Of a stretch of DNA of 54,224 bases, positions 27,860-36,062 are shown piece by piece. Made by a program: the position numbers and the translations under genes. The stretch is from an uncultured Bacillota bacterium. GTDB lineage: Bacteria; Bacillota; Clostridia; Peptostreptococcales; Anaerovoracaceae. Positions within the stretch are counted from its first letter, which is position 1. Each line of letters begins with the position of its first letter. The notes under the pieces are model-generated. The model saw nothing but the letters and a program-made list of their open reading frames with translations, ran no database searches and was not told the origin of the DNA. The DNA lies in the NCBI GenBank assembly GCA_927441425.1, contig CAKMKG010000031.1, positions 1 to 54,224 of the forward strand, in the 5' to 3' direction.

Positions 27860-28407
27860 AGCAGAAGAGAATTTTTATTGCAGGCTTTGGAGGGCAAGGC
27901 GTTTTACTGATCGGTCAACTGATTGCGTACGCGGCAATGTATGAGAACAAGAATGTTACATGGATGCCTTCCTATGGGCCAGAGGTACGCGGTGGTACAG
28001 CGAATTGCACCGTGATCATTTCAGATGAGACAATCGCATCACCGCTTGTTTCAACCTGTGATATTTTAACGGTCATGAATGGACCTTCGTTGGAACGGTT
28101 TGAACATATGCTGATCCCTGGAGGAGAATTGTTTATCAATCAATCGATCATCTCAGAGAAAAACAGCAGGGCTGACATATCTGTCAATTATGTGGACTGC
28201 ACCGGGATTGCAATTGAAAAATTAGGAAATGAAAAAACGGCAAATATGGTTATGCTGGGTGCTATGATAAAAAAAGCCGGAATTGTTGAAACGGCTGCGA
28301 TGAAAAAGGCATTTGAAGCAGTATTTATCGGAAGCAAAGCAAAATTGATATCGCTTAATCTGGAAGCACTGAATTCCTGGGAGGGAAAGGGAGATTCAAG
28401 GAATTAA
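27856..28407 (+). CDS. 2-oxoacid:ferredoxin oxidoreductase gamma subunit
   Basis: The 183-residue gamma subunit has the N-terminal IAGFGGQGVLLIGQLIAYA and the SYGPEVRGGTANCTVIIS motif typical of VorA/KorC gamma chains. It overlaps beta by 4 bases and ends with a 4-base overlap with the convergent PucR gene. It is the last gene of the nifJ operon; no hairpin terminator is visible at the junction. Confidence 0.93.
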   Translation: MKQKRIFIAGFGGQGVLLIGQLIAYAAMYENKNVTWMPSYGPEVRGGTANCTVIISDETIASPLVSTCDILTVMNGPSLERFEHMLIPGGELFINQSIISEKNSRADISVNYVDCTGIAIEKLGNEKTANMVMLGAMIKKAGIVETAAMKKAFEAVFIGSKAKLISLNLEALNSWEGKGDSRN

Positions 28408-30029
28408 AGAAGATCATTTTTGCTCATTTGATCGATCAAACGCTGCAGAGCAGCCGCCCGATAGATCGTATAGGCTTCCGGCATTTTTGTAATATCGTAA
28501 TCCAATAGCTGCTTGATCTTTTTCATTCGGTACTGTACCGTATTTCTGTGAAGATAAATGAATTCACCCGTTAATTTTGTATTATGTTCCGCGTCAAGAA
28601 TGTATACGGCCAGCGTATTGATCAAGTCCTTTGAATCCTCCAGCTCAAGGAGAGGGGCAAGGGGTGATAAATACTGTTCAATTTCTTTTTGGCCCGCCAG
28701 AATAATAGAACGGCATTCGGAAGCAAATTGCAGTTCGAAGGTTGTGAAAATATGCCGACGCGGATAAATTGACTGGACCAGATCAAAGTATTCTTTATAC
28801 ATTAAATATATTTTACGGACGTCTTTTGTGGTGGAAAGGTTCGTGCACATGACCAATGAGAGGGGCTTCACGACAGAGCGGAGCTCTTCGTAAAAGAATT
28901 CCAGAAAATCTGTATCGGAGATATAATTCTTGGAAAACTCCAACAAAGCGATCAAATGCCCCTCATAGGTGTCTGCGATAATGGATTTTCCATGATTTTT
29001 TAATGTCAGACGGGATTTTACTGCGAGTTTTTCATTGATGATATGCCTTTCAATCGTGCTTAGGGATGGTGTTTCAATGCGTGCAATGATCATGGTGTTG
29101 ATGCTGGCAACATCGATATTGAATGATTTTGCGATATGATTCATCACATTTGGATTATCGTTTAAGACTGCAGGGATGATGGCATCAGGTAGTGCATAAT
29201 CTAGATTATATTTCCAAATGCTTGCAAATAATTGTATGATTTCGACAGCCTGATCAAGCTGCTCCTGATTCAAGGAATTGGTTTCATCCACTGCAATCAA
29301 GGACAGCTGCTTTAGGCTTTCTTCAGGAAAGGGCATCCGATAAACCGTAGCTTCCGTATTACCGATCAAATCTGTAAAACTGATTTCAGAGGTGAGCTCC
29401 TGATCGATGAACAGATCCGTTATAATTTCTTCATTGAACCAGTTGGCCATAGGCCATGTTGCAAAACCAATGCTTTTAAAAGACTGATCCACCAGCATAA
29501 GTGTGCAGCGCAGCTGGTCGCTTAATAATCTCATGACGGTACCGATTGTCCGTTGGTATTCGTTGAGCTGAGCAATCCGTTCTAATAAACTGTTAACAAA
29601 ATATGTATTCTTTCGCTTATCGATAAAGATGGCTTCCATTACTTCGGAAATCACATCGCTATACCGGAAATCAATTCTTCCTGTCGGCATCATTATAATT
29701 GGGAAATTTAATTCATCTGCTTTCTGTAAAAGTCTTTCATCCAGTCTGGGAACGAAAATCTCTACATAGTAAATGATTAATCCAACCTCTCCTGCTTCAC
29801 ACAATCGCTGGATCGTTTTGCATTGCGTGTCAACATCATCCTTGATTGCGACCAGTGCTGATATTACAAGCTCATTGCCAATGAAAAAATCATGGGATAA
29901 AACCCAAAAATCTACATATTCAAGAACGGAAACCGTTCCGACGATTCGATCCAGGCCTTTGCTTCCGGCAACTACTTTGGCTTCTCTTAATGACGGCAAT
30001 TTCAGGCAATCTGCCACAGTTACACTCAT
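28404..30029 (-). CDS. PucR family transcriptional regulator
   Basis: PucR-type activators often control purine, hydantoin or amino-acid catabolism. The 541-residue protein has the N-terminal PucR sensory domain (about 1-125, MSVTVADCLKLPSLREAKVV...FWVLSHDFFIGNELVISAL), a GGDEF-like middle region and a C-terminal HTH_30 domain (about 480-540) with TGEFIYLHRNTVQYRMKKIK. The ATG at 30029 is preferred over 30068 because GGGGG lies 7 bases before it. It is divergent from the DUF917-permease-M29 operon, the likely target, and convergent with the VOR-type operon. Confidence 0.9.
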   Translation of the reverse strand: MSVTVADCLKLPSLREAKVVAGSKGLDRIVGTVSVLEYVDFWVLSHDFFIGNELVISALVAIKDDVDTQCKTIQRLCEAGEVGLIIYYVEIFVPRLDERLLQKADELNFPIIMMPTGRIDFRYSDVISEVMEAIFIDKRKNTYFVNSLLERIAQLNEYQRTIGTVMRLLSDQLRCTLMLVDQSFKSIGFATWPMANWFNEEIITDLFIDQELTSEISFTDLIGNTEATVYRMPFPEESLKQLSLIAVDETNSLNQEQLDQAVEIIQLFASIWKYNLDYALPDAIIPAVLNDNPNVMNHIAKSFNIDVASINTMIIARIETPSLSTIERHIINEKLAVKSRLTLKNHGKSIIADTYEGHLIALLEFSKNYISDTDFLEFFYEELRSVVKPLSLVMCTNLSTTKDVRKIYLMYKEYFDLVQSIYPRRHIFTTFELQFASECRSIILAGQKEIEQYLSPLAPLLELEDSKDLINTLAVYILDAEHNTKLTGEFIYLHRNTVQYRMKKIKQLLDYDITKMPEAYTIYRAAALQRLIDQMSKNDLL

Positions 30030-30059
30030 AATGAATCCCCCTACTCGTAAATTAAGTTC

Positions 30060-30088
30060 ATTATACACATTTTGTCAAATCTTTTCAA
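30060..30088 (-). promoter_or_regulatory. sigma-A promoter of the pucR-like gene
   Basis: On the minus strand TTGAAA (30083-30088), 17 bases, TATAAT (30060-30065). The chosen start codon lies about 30 bases downstream of the -10 box. Confidence 0.75.
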
Positions 30089-30096
30089 TTATTGAA
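30084..30096. promoter_or_regulatory. Palindrome overlapping the pucR -35 box
   Basis: TTCAATTATTGAA is a perfect 6+1+6 inverted repeat covering most of the -35 box. It could be an autoregulatory site, but it is short and AT-rich. Confidence 0.35.
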
Positions 30097-30235
30097 GAAT
30101 GAATATTCTGAATTGTAAAACAGCAAAAACCATGGTAATACTGGCGGTTGTGCACGATGCCATATGAAAATAGATTATTTTTGGTTTGTTAAACGATGAC
30201 AGTAAGAATTTTACAGGAATACAATTCGAATAAGG

Positions 30236-30254
30236 CAGCCAACGATAATGGCTG
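30236..30254. promoter_or_regulatory. Inverted repeat upstream of the DUF917 gene
   Basis: CAGCCA (30236-30241) and TGGCTG (30249-30254) are exact reverse complements 7 bases apart, about 45 bases before the DUF917 start. A PucR-type or other regulator site is possible. No clear -10/-35 pair was found in the 30097-30297 gap. Confidence 0.35.
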
Positions 30255-30297
30255 ATATCGTGTACCGGAATAATGGATTTTCAAGGAGGATCGTAGA

Positions 30298-31428
30298 ATG
30301 AGCAAAAGAATAATGAATGAACAGCAGATCAGAGATATGATTTGCGGTGCAACACTGCTGGGCGGCGGTGGCGGAGGCTCGATGCAGAATGGACTTGATC
30401 TGTTGGATGGCTATAAGAAGACACACAAGGAAACGCCGTCGGTAACTCTGATCACAGCAGATGAAATGAAAGACGGAGAATATGCAGCCGTAACTGCCGG
30501 TATGGGTGCACCGACCGCAATCAAGAACATCGATTTTTCGCCCTATGCTGTGAATGCGTTTGAAGCATTAAAGAAGATGGCTGCAAAGCTGGATCAGCCG
30601 AAGAGTTTAAACTATTCGATTGCGGTTGAAATGGGAGGATTTAACACCTTTGTACCAATGATGATTTCTCTTGTAAACGGGTTTGCATTTGTTGATGCTG
30701 ACGGAGCGGGAAGAGCGGTACCGGCACTGGATACCTTGCTGCTTCATATAAACGGTTGTGATACATCCCCCCTTGCCATGGCGGACGGGGTAAATAATCA
30801 GGTCAACTTTTCCACGGCAGATCCCAGAAACGCAAATCTGGCAGAAGAAATCGGCAGACATACTTGTATTGCTTTCGGTATGCTGAGCGGACTTTCCGGA
30901 TGGATGGTCAATAAGGAAGAAATTGCAAGGAACCTCCCAAACGGATCAATAACCTATGCAGAAAATATCGGAAGGGTGATTCGGGAATGTATTACTGCAG
31001 GCCAGAATGATCAGGTATTCGAGAGGTTGTTTGCGGAAGGAATTGTGGAGGGTAAGGTCGTCTGCAAGGGGAAAGTAACAAAGTTTGAAACAATACTTGA
31101 AAAGGGATTTGATAGGGGAGTTGTAGAGGTCACCGCCAAGGATTCGAAATGGGTCGTAGACTTTCAAAATGAAAATCTTCTGCTTTCAAAGCTGGATGGA
31201 GACAAAAAGATTCCGTACATAACGGTTCCGGACATTATTTGCATGTATGAAGTAACGACCGGTACGCCACTGACGAATGCAGATGCCAAAGAAGGCCTTG
31301 AGGTTGCGTTAGGTGTGCTTAAGGTCAGCGATGCTTGGTGGAAGAATCCGATGATGTTTGAGGTCTGGAAACCATTCCTGGAAAGGGTTGGCTATACAGG
31401 AGGCGTTTTGCCATATCGAGACCTGTAG
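30298..31428 (+). CDS. DUF917 domain protein (S-methylthiohydantoin desulfurase-like family)
   Basis: The 376-residue protein spans the DUF917 family: an N-terminal glycine-rich loop (LLGGGGGGSMQNGLDLL, about 21-37), VEMGGFNTFVPM, VDADGAGRAVPALDT (about 136-150), NQVNFST and a C-terminal small domain. DUF917 proteins are usually found next to hydantoinase/oxoprolinase (HyuA) genes and NCS1 permeases, and some members act on thiohydantoins. No hyuA-like gene is present here. AAGGAGG precedes the ATG by 8 bases. It is the first gene of an operon with a cytosine-type permease and an M29-like protein. The reaction is not known. Confidence 0.85.
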   Translation: MSKRIMNEQQIRDMICGATLLGGGGGGSMQNGLDLLDGYKKTHKETPSVTLITADEMKDGEYAAVTAGMGAPTAIKNIDFSPYAVNAFEALKKMAAKLDQPKSLNYSIAVEMGGFNTFVPMMISLVNGFAFVDADGAGRAVPALDTLLLHINGCDTSPLAMADGVNNQVNFSTADPRNANLAEEIGRHTCIAFGMLSGLSGWMVNKEEIARNLPNGSITYAENIGRVIRECITAGQNDQVFERLFAEGIVEGKVVCKGKVTKFETILEKGFDRGVVEVTAKDSKWVVDFQNENLLLSKLDGDKKIPYITVPDIICMYEVTTGTPLTNADAKEGLEVALGVLKVSDAWWKNPMMFEVWKPFLERVGYTGGVLPYRDL

Positions 31429-31496
31429 AAGTCGTCGCGCAGGCGGCGTGATTGTTATTATGATAGATGCGTTAGGAAAGATAAGAGGGAAAATGG

Positions 31497-32813
31497 ATGG
31501 AAGAAATAGTTAAAAAGACCAGCTATGTTGAGTCAAAAGCGATGGGTCATATTCTTGATTCGGAACGTCAGGAATGGACCAGCATCGCATTTATATGGAT
31601 CGGTACCATGATTTGTATTCCGATGCTGATGGTGGGAGGAATCTTGGCAACCTGTATGACGGTAGCAAATATATTTTGGGCTGCCTTTATCGGATTTGCC
31701 ATTTGTTGCTTTATCATGGTACTGGGAGGTATTCAAGGTACTGATTTGGGGTTGCCCAGTACCATGTGCGCATCGAAAGCCTTCGGAGACAAAGGGGCCT
31801 CCTACCTGATGGCACTGGTCATATTGATTGCGCAGTTCGGATGGTTTGGCGTTCAGACGGCAACTTGTGCCACCGCATTTAATACGCTTCTCACAGGGTT
31901 AGGTGTGCCGAATTTCCCGTTCTGGTTAAGCTGTATCATTTGGGGCGGCGTCATGCTTGTTACAGCTGTTTATGGATTTAAATTTTTGAAAATACTGAAC
32001 TATATTGCAGTACCGGCTTTGATCGCGGCTTGTGTTTATGGCGCAGTCAATGCTGTCAATAAGTCGGGATGGGAAACACTGACCGGATTTACTCCAGAAA
32101 CCGCACTGGGAATGCCTGCAGCAATTTCAACCGTAATTGGATTGTTTGCAGTTGGTACGGTAATCAATTCTGACTACTCACGCTATGCAAGGAGCAGAAA
32201 AGCAACCGTTGCAGCCACAGTGATTGGAGTACTCCCCGCGGCTGTTCTGATGATCATGATCGGAGCCATTATGGCACTTGCCGCCGGAGATTATGATATT
32301 ACCAATGTTTTCGCAAGCATGGGCCTGCCGTTCCTGAGCATGCTGGTGCTCATTCTGGCCACATGGACAACAAATACCGGAAATGCTTACACAGCAGGTC
32401 TTGCCTGCATGAGAGTGCTTCGATTAAAGGAAAGCAAAAGACCTCTGGTAACAATGATCTGCGGTGCTATCGGAACATTGGTTGCAATTATGGGTTTGGC
32501 TAATGCCCTCGGCGCGTTCACAACAGTATTAGCCAGCTTTGTTCCACCCGTTGCAGGTGTCTTGATTGCTGATTACTGGATCATCGGAAAAGGGAAAAAA
32601 GAAAATTGGTATCCGGTACGTGGCTTTAACTGGTGCGGGATTATCGCATGGGCAGGCGGGGTAATTGTTGCATTATTCTTTAGCTTCTATTCCCCTGCGT
32701 TAGATGGCATTCTGGTTTGTTTGGTTGTGTATATCGTTCTTTATTCCTTATTCGGTAAGACTGCCTTAGCTGGAGGCGAAAGAATGACAATTGAAGAAAT
32801 CGTGAAAGAGTAG
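31497..32813 (+). CDS. NCS1 family cytosine/purine permease (CodB-like)
   Basis: Proton- or sodium-coupled uptake of nucleobases, hydantoins or related nitrogen compounds. The 438-residue protein has about 12 hydrophobic segments and CodB-like stretches: EWTSIAFIWIGTMICIPML near the start, GTDLGLPSTMCASKAFG and AQFGWFGVQTATCA. SDYSRYARSRKAT (about 223-235) and ADYWIIGKGKKENW near residue 360 are also typical. GGAAAGATAAGAGGG lies before the ATG. Substrate cannot be read from sequence; the neighbours argue for a heterocyclic nitrogen source. Confidence 0.88.
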   Translation: MEEIVKKTSYVESKAMGHILDSERQEWTSIAFIWIGTMICIPMLMVGGILATCMTVANIFWAAFIGFAICCFIMVLGGIQGTDLGLPSTMCASKAFGDKGASYLMALVILIAQFGWFGVQTATCATAFNTLLTGLGVPNFPFWLSCIIWGGVMLVTAVYGFKFLKILNYIAVPALIAACVYGAVNAVNKSGWETLTGFTPETALGMPAAISTVIGLFAVGTVINSDYSRYARSRKATVAATVIGVLPAAVLMIMIGAIMALAAGDYDITNVFASMGLPFLSMLVLILATWTTNTGNAYTAGLACMRVLRLKESKRPLVTMICGAIGTLVAIMGLANALGAFTTVLASFVPPVAGVLIADYWIIGKGKKENWYPVRGFNWCGIIAWAGGVIVALFFSFYSPALDGILVCLVVYIVLYSLFGKTALAGGERMTIEEIVKE

Positions 32814-32826
32814 GAGGATAGAAGAA

Positions 32827-33783
32827 ATGGTTAACAGAGATATTGTTGAAGCAGCTAAAAAATTGATTGTTGACTGCATGGGAACAAAAGAGGATGAAAA
32901 ACTTTTGATCGTCACCGATGAAAAGAAATTTGACATTGGCTATGGTTTTGCAGTTGCAGGTAGAGAGCTTGGGTTCAATACGACCTTTGTTGAAGCGTCC
33001 AGTCAAACGAAAGGGGAACCTACTGCTACCGTTGCAGCCGCCATGGCTGAGGCCGATGTGGAATTCCTGATCACCTCCATGAGCTATTCCCACGTGAAAG
33101 CGAGGATTGTAGCTACGGAAAGAGGGGCAAGAGTTGCATCAATGCCTCTTCTGACGACTGAAATCGCCCAGGAATATCTCAATGCAGATTATCCGTTTAT
33201 TAAAAAAACCAGTGAAAAATTGGCCGATCTGCTAACAAATGCAAAGAAGGTAAAAATCGCAACTGAAAAGGGCACGGACATTACCTTTGATCTCACGGGT
33301 CGTTCTGCACATGCAGATACCGGATTGTTGACAGAGAAAGGCGCCATCGGAAACCTGCCTGCCGGCGAAGCTTATATCGCACCGATTGAGGACATTGGAA
33401 CAGGCAAAATCGTCGTTGATGGCTGTATTGCTTATATGGGCATCATTAAAGATGATATCACCCTAATGCTAAAGGATGGACGAATCATCGATATCGGCGG
33501 AAATGAGGGTGCGAAGGATTTGAAGGAATTTCTTGCCGACAAGGATGCGGAAGCATTAGGAATCGCAGAATTCGGTATTGGAACAAACCCTGCTGCCAAG
33601 ATCATCGGTCACCCGCTGGTCGATGAAAAGGTATGGGGAACGATTCATATTGCTTTCGGTATGAACACATCCATGGGCGGAACCCGAGAATCCAATATTC
33701 ATTATGACTGCATTATTAATCATCCTACAGTATGGATCGACGATATCATGGTTATGAATAAGGGAGAGCATGTATACAAATAA
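32827..33783 (+). CDS. M29-like metallopeptidase / NicX-related ring-opening enzyme family
   Basis: The 318-residue protein resembles the C-terminal part of M29 aminopeptidases and the related dihydroxypyridine dioxygenase NicX. All five metal-site residues of the M29 fold have counterparts: E181 (LPAGEAYIAP), E248 (AEFGIGTNP), H274 (GTIHIAFG), and H292 and D294 (IHYDCII). It is shorter than true M29 peptidases (about 410), so peptide substrates are doubtful. It starts 13 bases after the permease gene with AGGAGG and ends the operon at a strong terminator. A hydrolase or oxygen-independent ring-opening role in the same pathway is inference. Confidence 0.8.
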   Translation: MVNRDIVEAAKKLIVDCMGTKEDEKLLIVTDEKKFDIGYGFAVAGRELGFNTTFVEASSQTKGEPTATVAAAMAEADVEFLITSMSYSHVKARIVATERGARVASMPLLTTEIAQEYLNADYPFIKKTSEKLADLLTNAKKVKIATEKGTDITFDLTGRSAHADTGLLTEKGAIGNLPAGEAYIAPIEDIGTGKIVVDGCIAYMGIIKDDITLMLKDGRIIDIGGNEGAKDLKEFLADKDAEALGIAEFGIGTNPAAKIIGHPLVDEKVWGTIHIAFGMNTSMGGTRESNIHYDCIINHPTVWIDDIMVMNKGEHVYK

Positions 33784-33817
33784 ATCCATTCCCTATCATC
33801 CATTCTCAAGCAATGAA

Positions 33818-33845
33818 ACGAGCTGCCTGTTGGCAGCTCGTTTTT
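33818..33845 (+). terminator. Rho-independent terminator after the DUF917 operon
   Basis: Perfect 10-bp stem ACGAGCTGCC (33818-33827) / GGCAGCTCGT (33832-33841) with a TGTT loop, then TTTT. It lies between the convergent M29-like gene and the LysM-amidohydrolase gene. Confidence 0.88.
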
Positions 33846-33870
33846 ACAAGTCCGATCAGTTCAGAAGTCC

Positions 33871-35820
33871 CTAATGATATTCTCCGTATACGACCTTACC
33901 ATCGAATATGGTGGTTAGTACCTTGGTCTTATCAATGTCCAGAGGATTCACCTTGAAGATATCCTGATCGACAATGATCATATCGGCAAATTTACCCTTT
34001 TCCAGGGAGCCTATGGAGTGATCGCGGTAGAGCTGATAAGCACCATTTACAGTATATGCCTTGACCATATCCATAACGGAGACTCTTTCGGCAGGATTCA
34101 GGAGCCAGGTTGGATCATTGATATCCGTGATATCATCGACTCCGTAATATTCTGCATTGTTTAGATTTCTGGTCACATCGGCTTCGATGGCCCAGAACGG
34201 ATTGTTGACAGGGGATACGGGATGGTCGCCGGAAGAGGTCAGGAGTGCTCCATGATCAAGCAAGGATTTCACCGGATATTCCGTATAGGCACGATCCTTT
34301 CCCAGATTGACACTGTCCACATAATCCCACCATTCCGGTTCCTTGAGGTGCCAGTAAGGTTGGAGGGCAGCGATGATTTCCAGTTTACCGAATCTCGGTT
34401 TATCTGCATCATTCACCAATTGCAGATGGGTGATTACATTACGATTGTCCAGAGTTGCATTCTGATTTTGTGCATATTCCAGAGAATCCAGTACAAGCCT
34501 TGTTGAGGCGTCTCCGATGGAGTGAACATGGATCTGGAAGCCTTCCTCCATGGTTCTGTCGAAGTAATGATCCAGCTGATCAGGATCCCAATAGAATTCC
34601 GCTACATAGTCGGGATCGAGTCCGGCGGCTATATCATAAGGCTCGAGCAGGTAAGCGGTGGTACCCTCGACAACGCCGTCAGCAAAATATTTCGCTGTCG
34701 TTACATCAATCAGATCGGATTCGAATTCCTTTTTCATATTGATCAGTGACTGCAGCTGTGGTTCAAAGGTCTTATCGGGATCAATTCCCTGAGCCAGATT
34801 GACGCGCAGTGCAAGCTCTCCGCGCTTTTCCAATTCCTGATATCTTATCGGATCAACGTCAATCGGTGCGATAGACATGATAGACGTATAGCCCCAACCA
34901 TGCATGCTTTCCTGGAAGGCTTTCAAGGCTTCTGCCTCCTGCTCTGGAGTGTAGGTTTGGGACATCGTTACAAGGGAAGAAGCATCCGTCAGATTCCCCC
35001 AGAGTTCTCCGGTAACCGGATCCTTATGAATCAGACCTCCTTCGGGATTCGGTGTATCCTTTGTAATTCCGTTCATTTCCAAAGCTTTGGAGTTCAACCA
35101 TTTGTTATGACCGTCATTTGAGGTCAGAATCACCGGCTTATCCTTGCAGATCGCGTCAAGCCACTCTGCTTTCGGACCCTTTGAATCCTCACCAATCCCG
35201 ACGGAATAGCCGGAACCCCAGTATTCTGTCAGATTCGGATTTGCATCGACAAAGGCTTTAATGTCAGCCAGTGTCTGCTCTTTTGTAAGGGATTCATAAA
35301 GATAAATATCGAAAAGCTCGGTTAGAGCAGTCCCCGGTGCATGCACATGAGCGTCAACGAATCCCGGCATAACCACAGTACCTTTTAAATCGACTACTGT
35401 AGTAGAACTGCCCTTATACGCTTCTGCACCGACTTTTGTACCTACATAGAGGATTTTGCCATCCTTCACTGCAATCGCTTCGGCTATGGAGTTTTTATCG
35501 TCAATGGTATAGATTGTACCGTTTTCAAGAATCGTATCCGCAGCAATTTGAGGGATAGGAGCTCCATCCGAAGTGTCCGTTCCGGGTTCGATCGATGAAA
35601 GTCCTGGAATTTCAATTACCTGATTCACATAGATTAAATTGGGATCCTTTATCTGATTGAACCTTGCTAGATCTTGATAGGGGATTTGATACTGTTCAGC
35701 TATTTTCCAAAGAACGTCACCTGCCTGGACAGTATAGGAATTTGCTCCGAATGAAAAACCAAAGCTGCTAAAGATCAGAGCTGTAATAAGCAAAACACTG
35801 AATGCGATTCGTTTCTTCAT
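33871..35820 (-). CDS. Secreted LysM-amidohydrolase (YtcJ-like)
   Basis: A 649-residue exported enzyme. A signal peptide (about 1-26, ending near FGA) is followed by a LysM wall-binding domain (about 28-73, YTVQAGDVLWKIAEQYQIPY...NQVIEIP). A short Asp/Ser linker leads to a YtcJ-type amidohydrolase (about 92-648) with VDAHVH (H158, H160) for metal, a VHSIGDAST segment and the late HPVSPVNNPF and GKFADMIIVDQD motifs. YtcJ proteins are normally cytoplasmic amide or formamide hydrolases; secretion plus LysM is unusual. AGGAGG lies 7 bases before the ATG. It is convergent with the DUF917 operon and may supply a substrate for the permease. Confidence 0.9.
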   Translation of the reverse strand: MKKRIAFSVLLITALIFSSFGFSFGANSYTVQAGDVLWKIAEQYQIPYQDLARFNQIKDPNLIYVNQVIEIPGLSSIEPGTDTSDGAPIPQIAADTILENGTIYTIDDKNSIAEAIAVKDGKILYVGTKVGAEAYKGSSTTVVDLKGTVVMPGFVDAHVHAPGTALTELFDIYLYESLTKEQTLADIKAFVDANPNLTEYWGSGYSVGIGEDSKGPKAEWLDAICKDKPVILTSNDGHNKWLNSKALEMNGITKDTPNPEGGLIHKDPVTGELWGNLTDASSLVTMSQTYTPEQEAEALKAFQESMHGWGYTSIMSIAPIDVDPIRYQELEKRGELALRVNLAQGIDPDKTFEPQLQSLINMKKEFESDLIDVTTAKYFADGVVEGTTAYLLEPYDIAAGLDPDYVAEFYWDPDQLDHYFDRTMEEGFQIHVHSIGDASTRLVLDSLEYAQNQNATLDNRNVITHLQLVNDADKPRFGKLEIIAALQPYWHLKEPEWWDYVDSVNLGKDRAYTEYPVKSLLDHGALLTSSGDHPVSPVNNPFWAIEADVTRNLNNAEYYGVDDITDINDPTWLLNPAERVSVMDMVKAYTVNGAYQLYRDHSIGSLEKGKFADMIIVDQDIFKVNPLDIDKTKVLTTIFDGKVVYGEYH

Positions 35821-35944
35821 GATTGGACCTCCTTACTTCCAAATTATGGACAAAATTTACAGCTTCATTCTAGCACTGCTCAATAGAAATAACAATTTAA
35901 AAGATTGTTGAATTTGATCTTATTTTGTCGCAGCAGAAATTCGA

Positions 35945-35973
35945 TTTACAGCAAAAGGAGAAACTGCTAAAAT
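35945..35973 (+). promoter_or_regulatory. Promoter of mtaB and downstream redox genes
   Basis: TTTACA (35945-35950), 17 bases, TAAAAT (35968-35973) with TGC before the -10 (extended). About 90 bases before the mtaB start. The remainder of the 35821-36062 gap shows nothing else. Confidence 0.6.
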
Positions 35974-36062
35974 AGATAGATGCTGATATTTCAATAAAAG
36001 AATTGTGACATATGTTCCTGCAAGCACATGAGATGAAGCTAAGGGACAGGAAAGTGAAGCGA

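Noticed and set aside
28427..28440. Perfect 14-bp palindrome TTTGATCGATCAAA
   Set aside because: It lies in the coding end of the PucR-type gene, is not followed by a T-run and probably results from codon choice.
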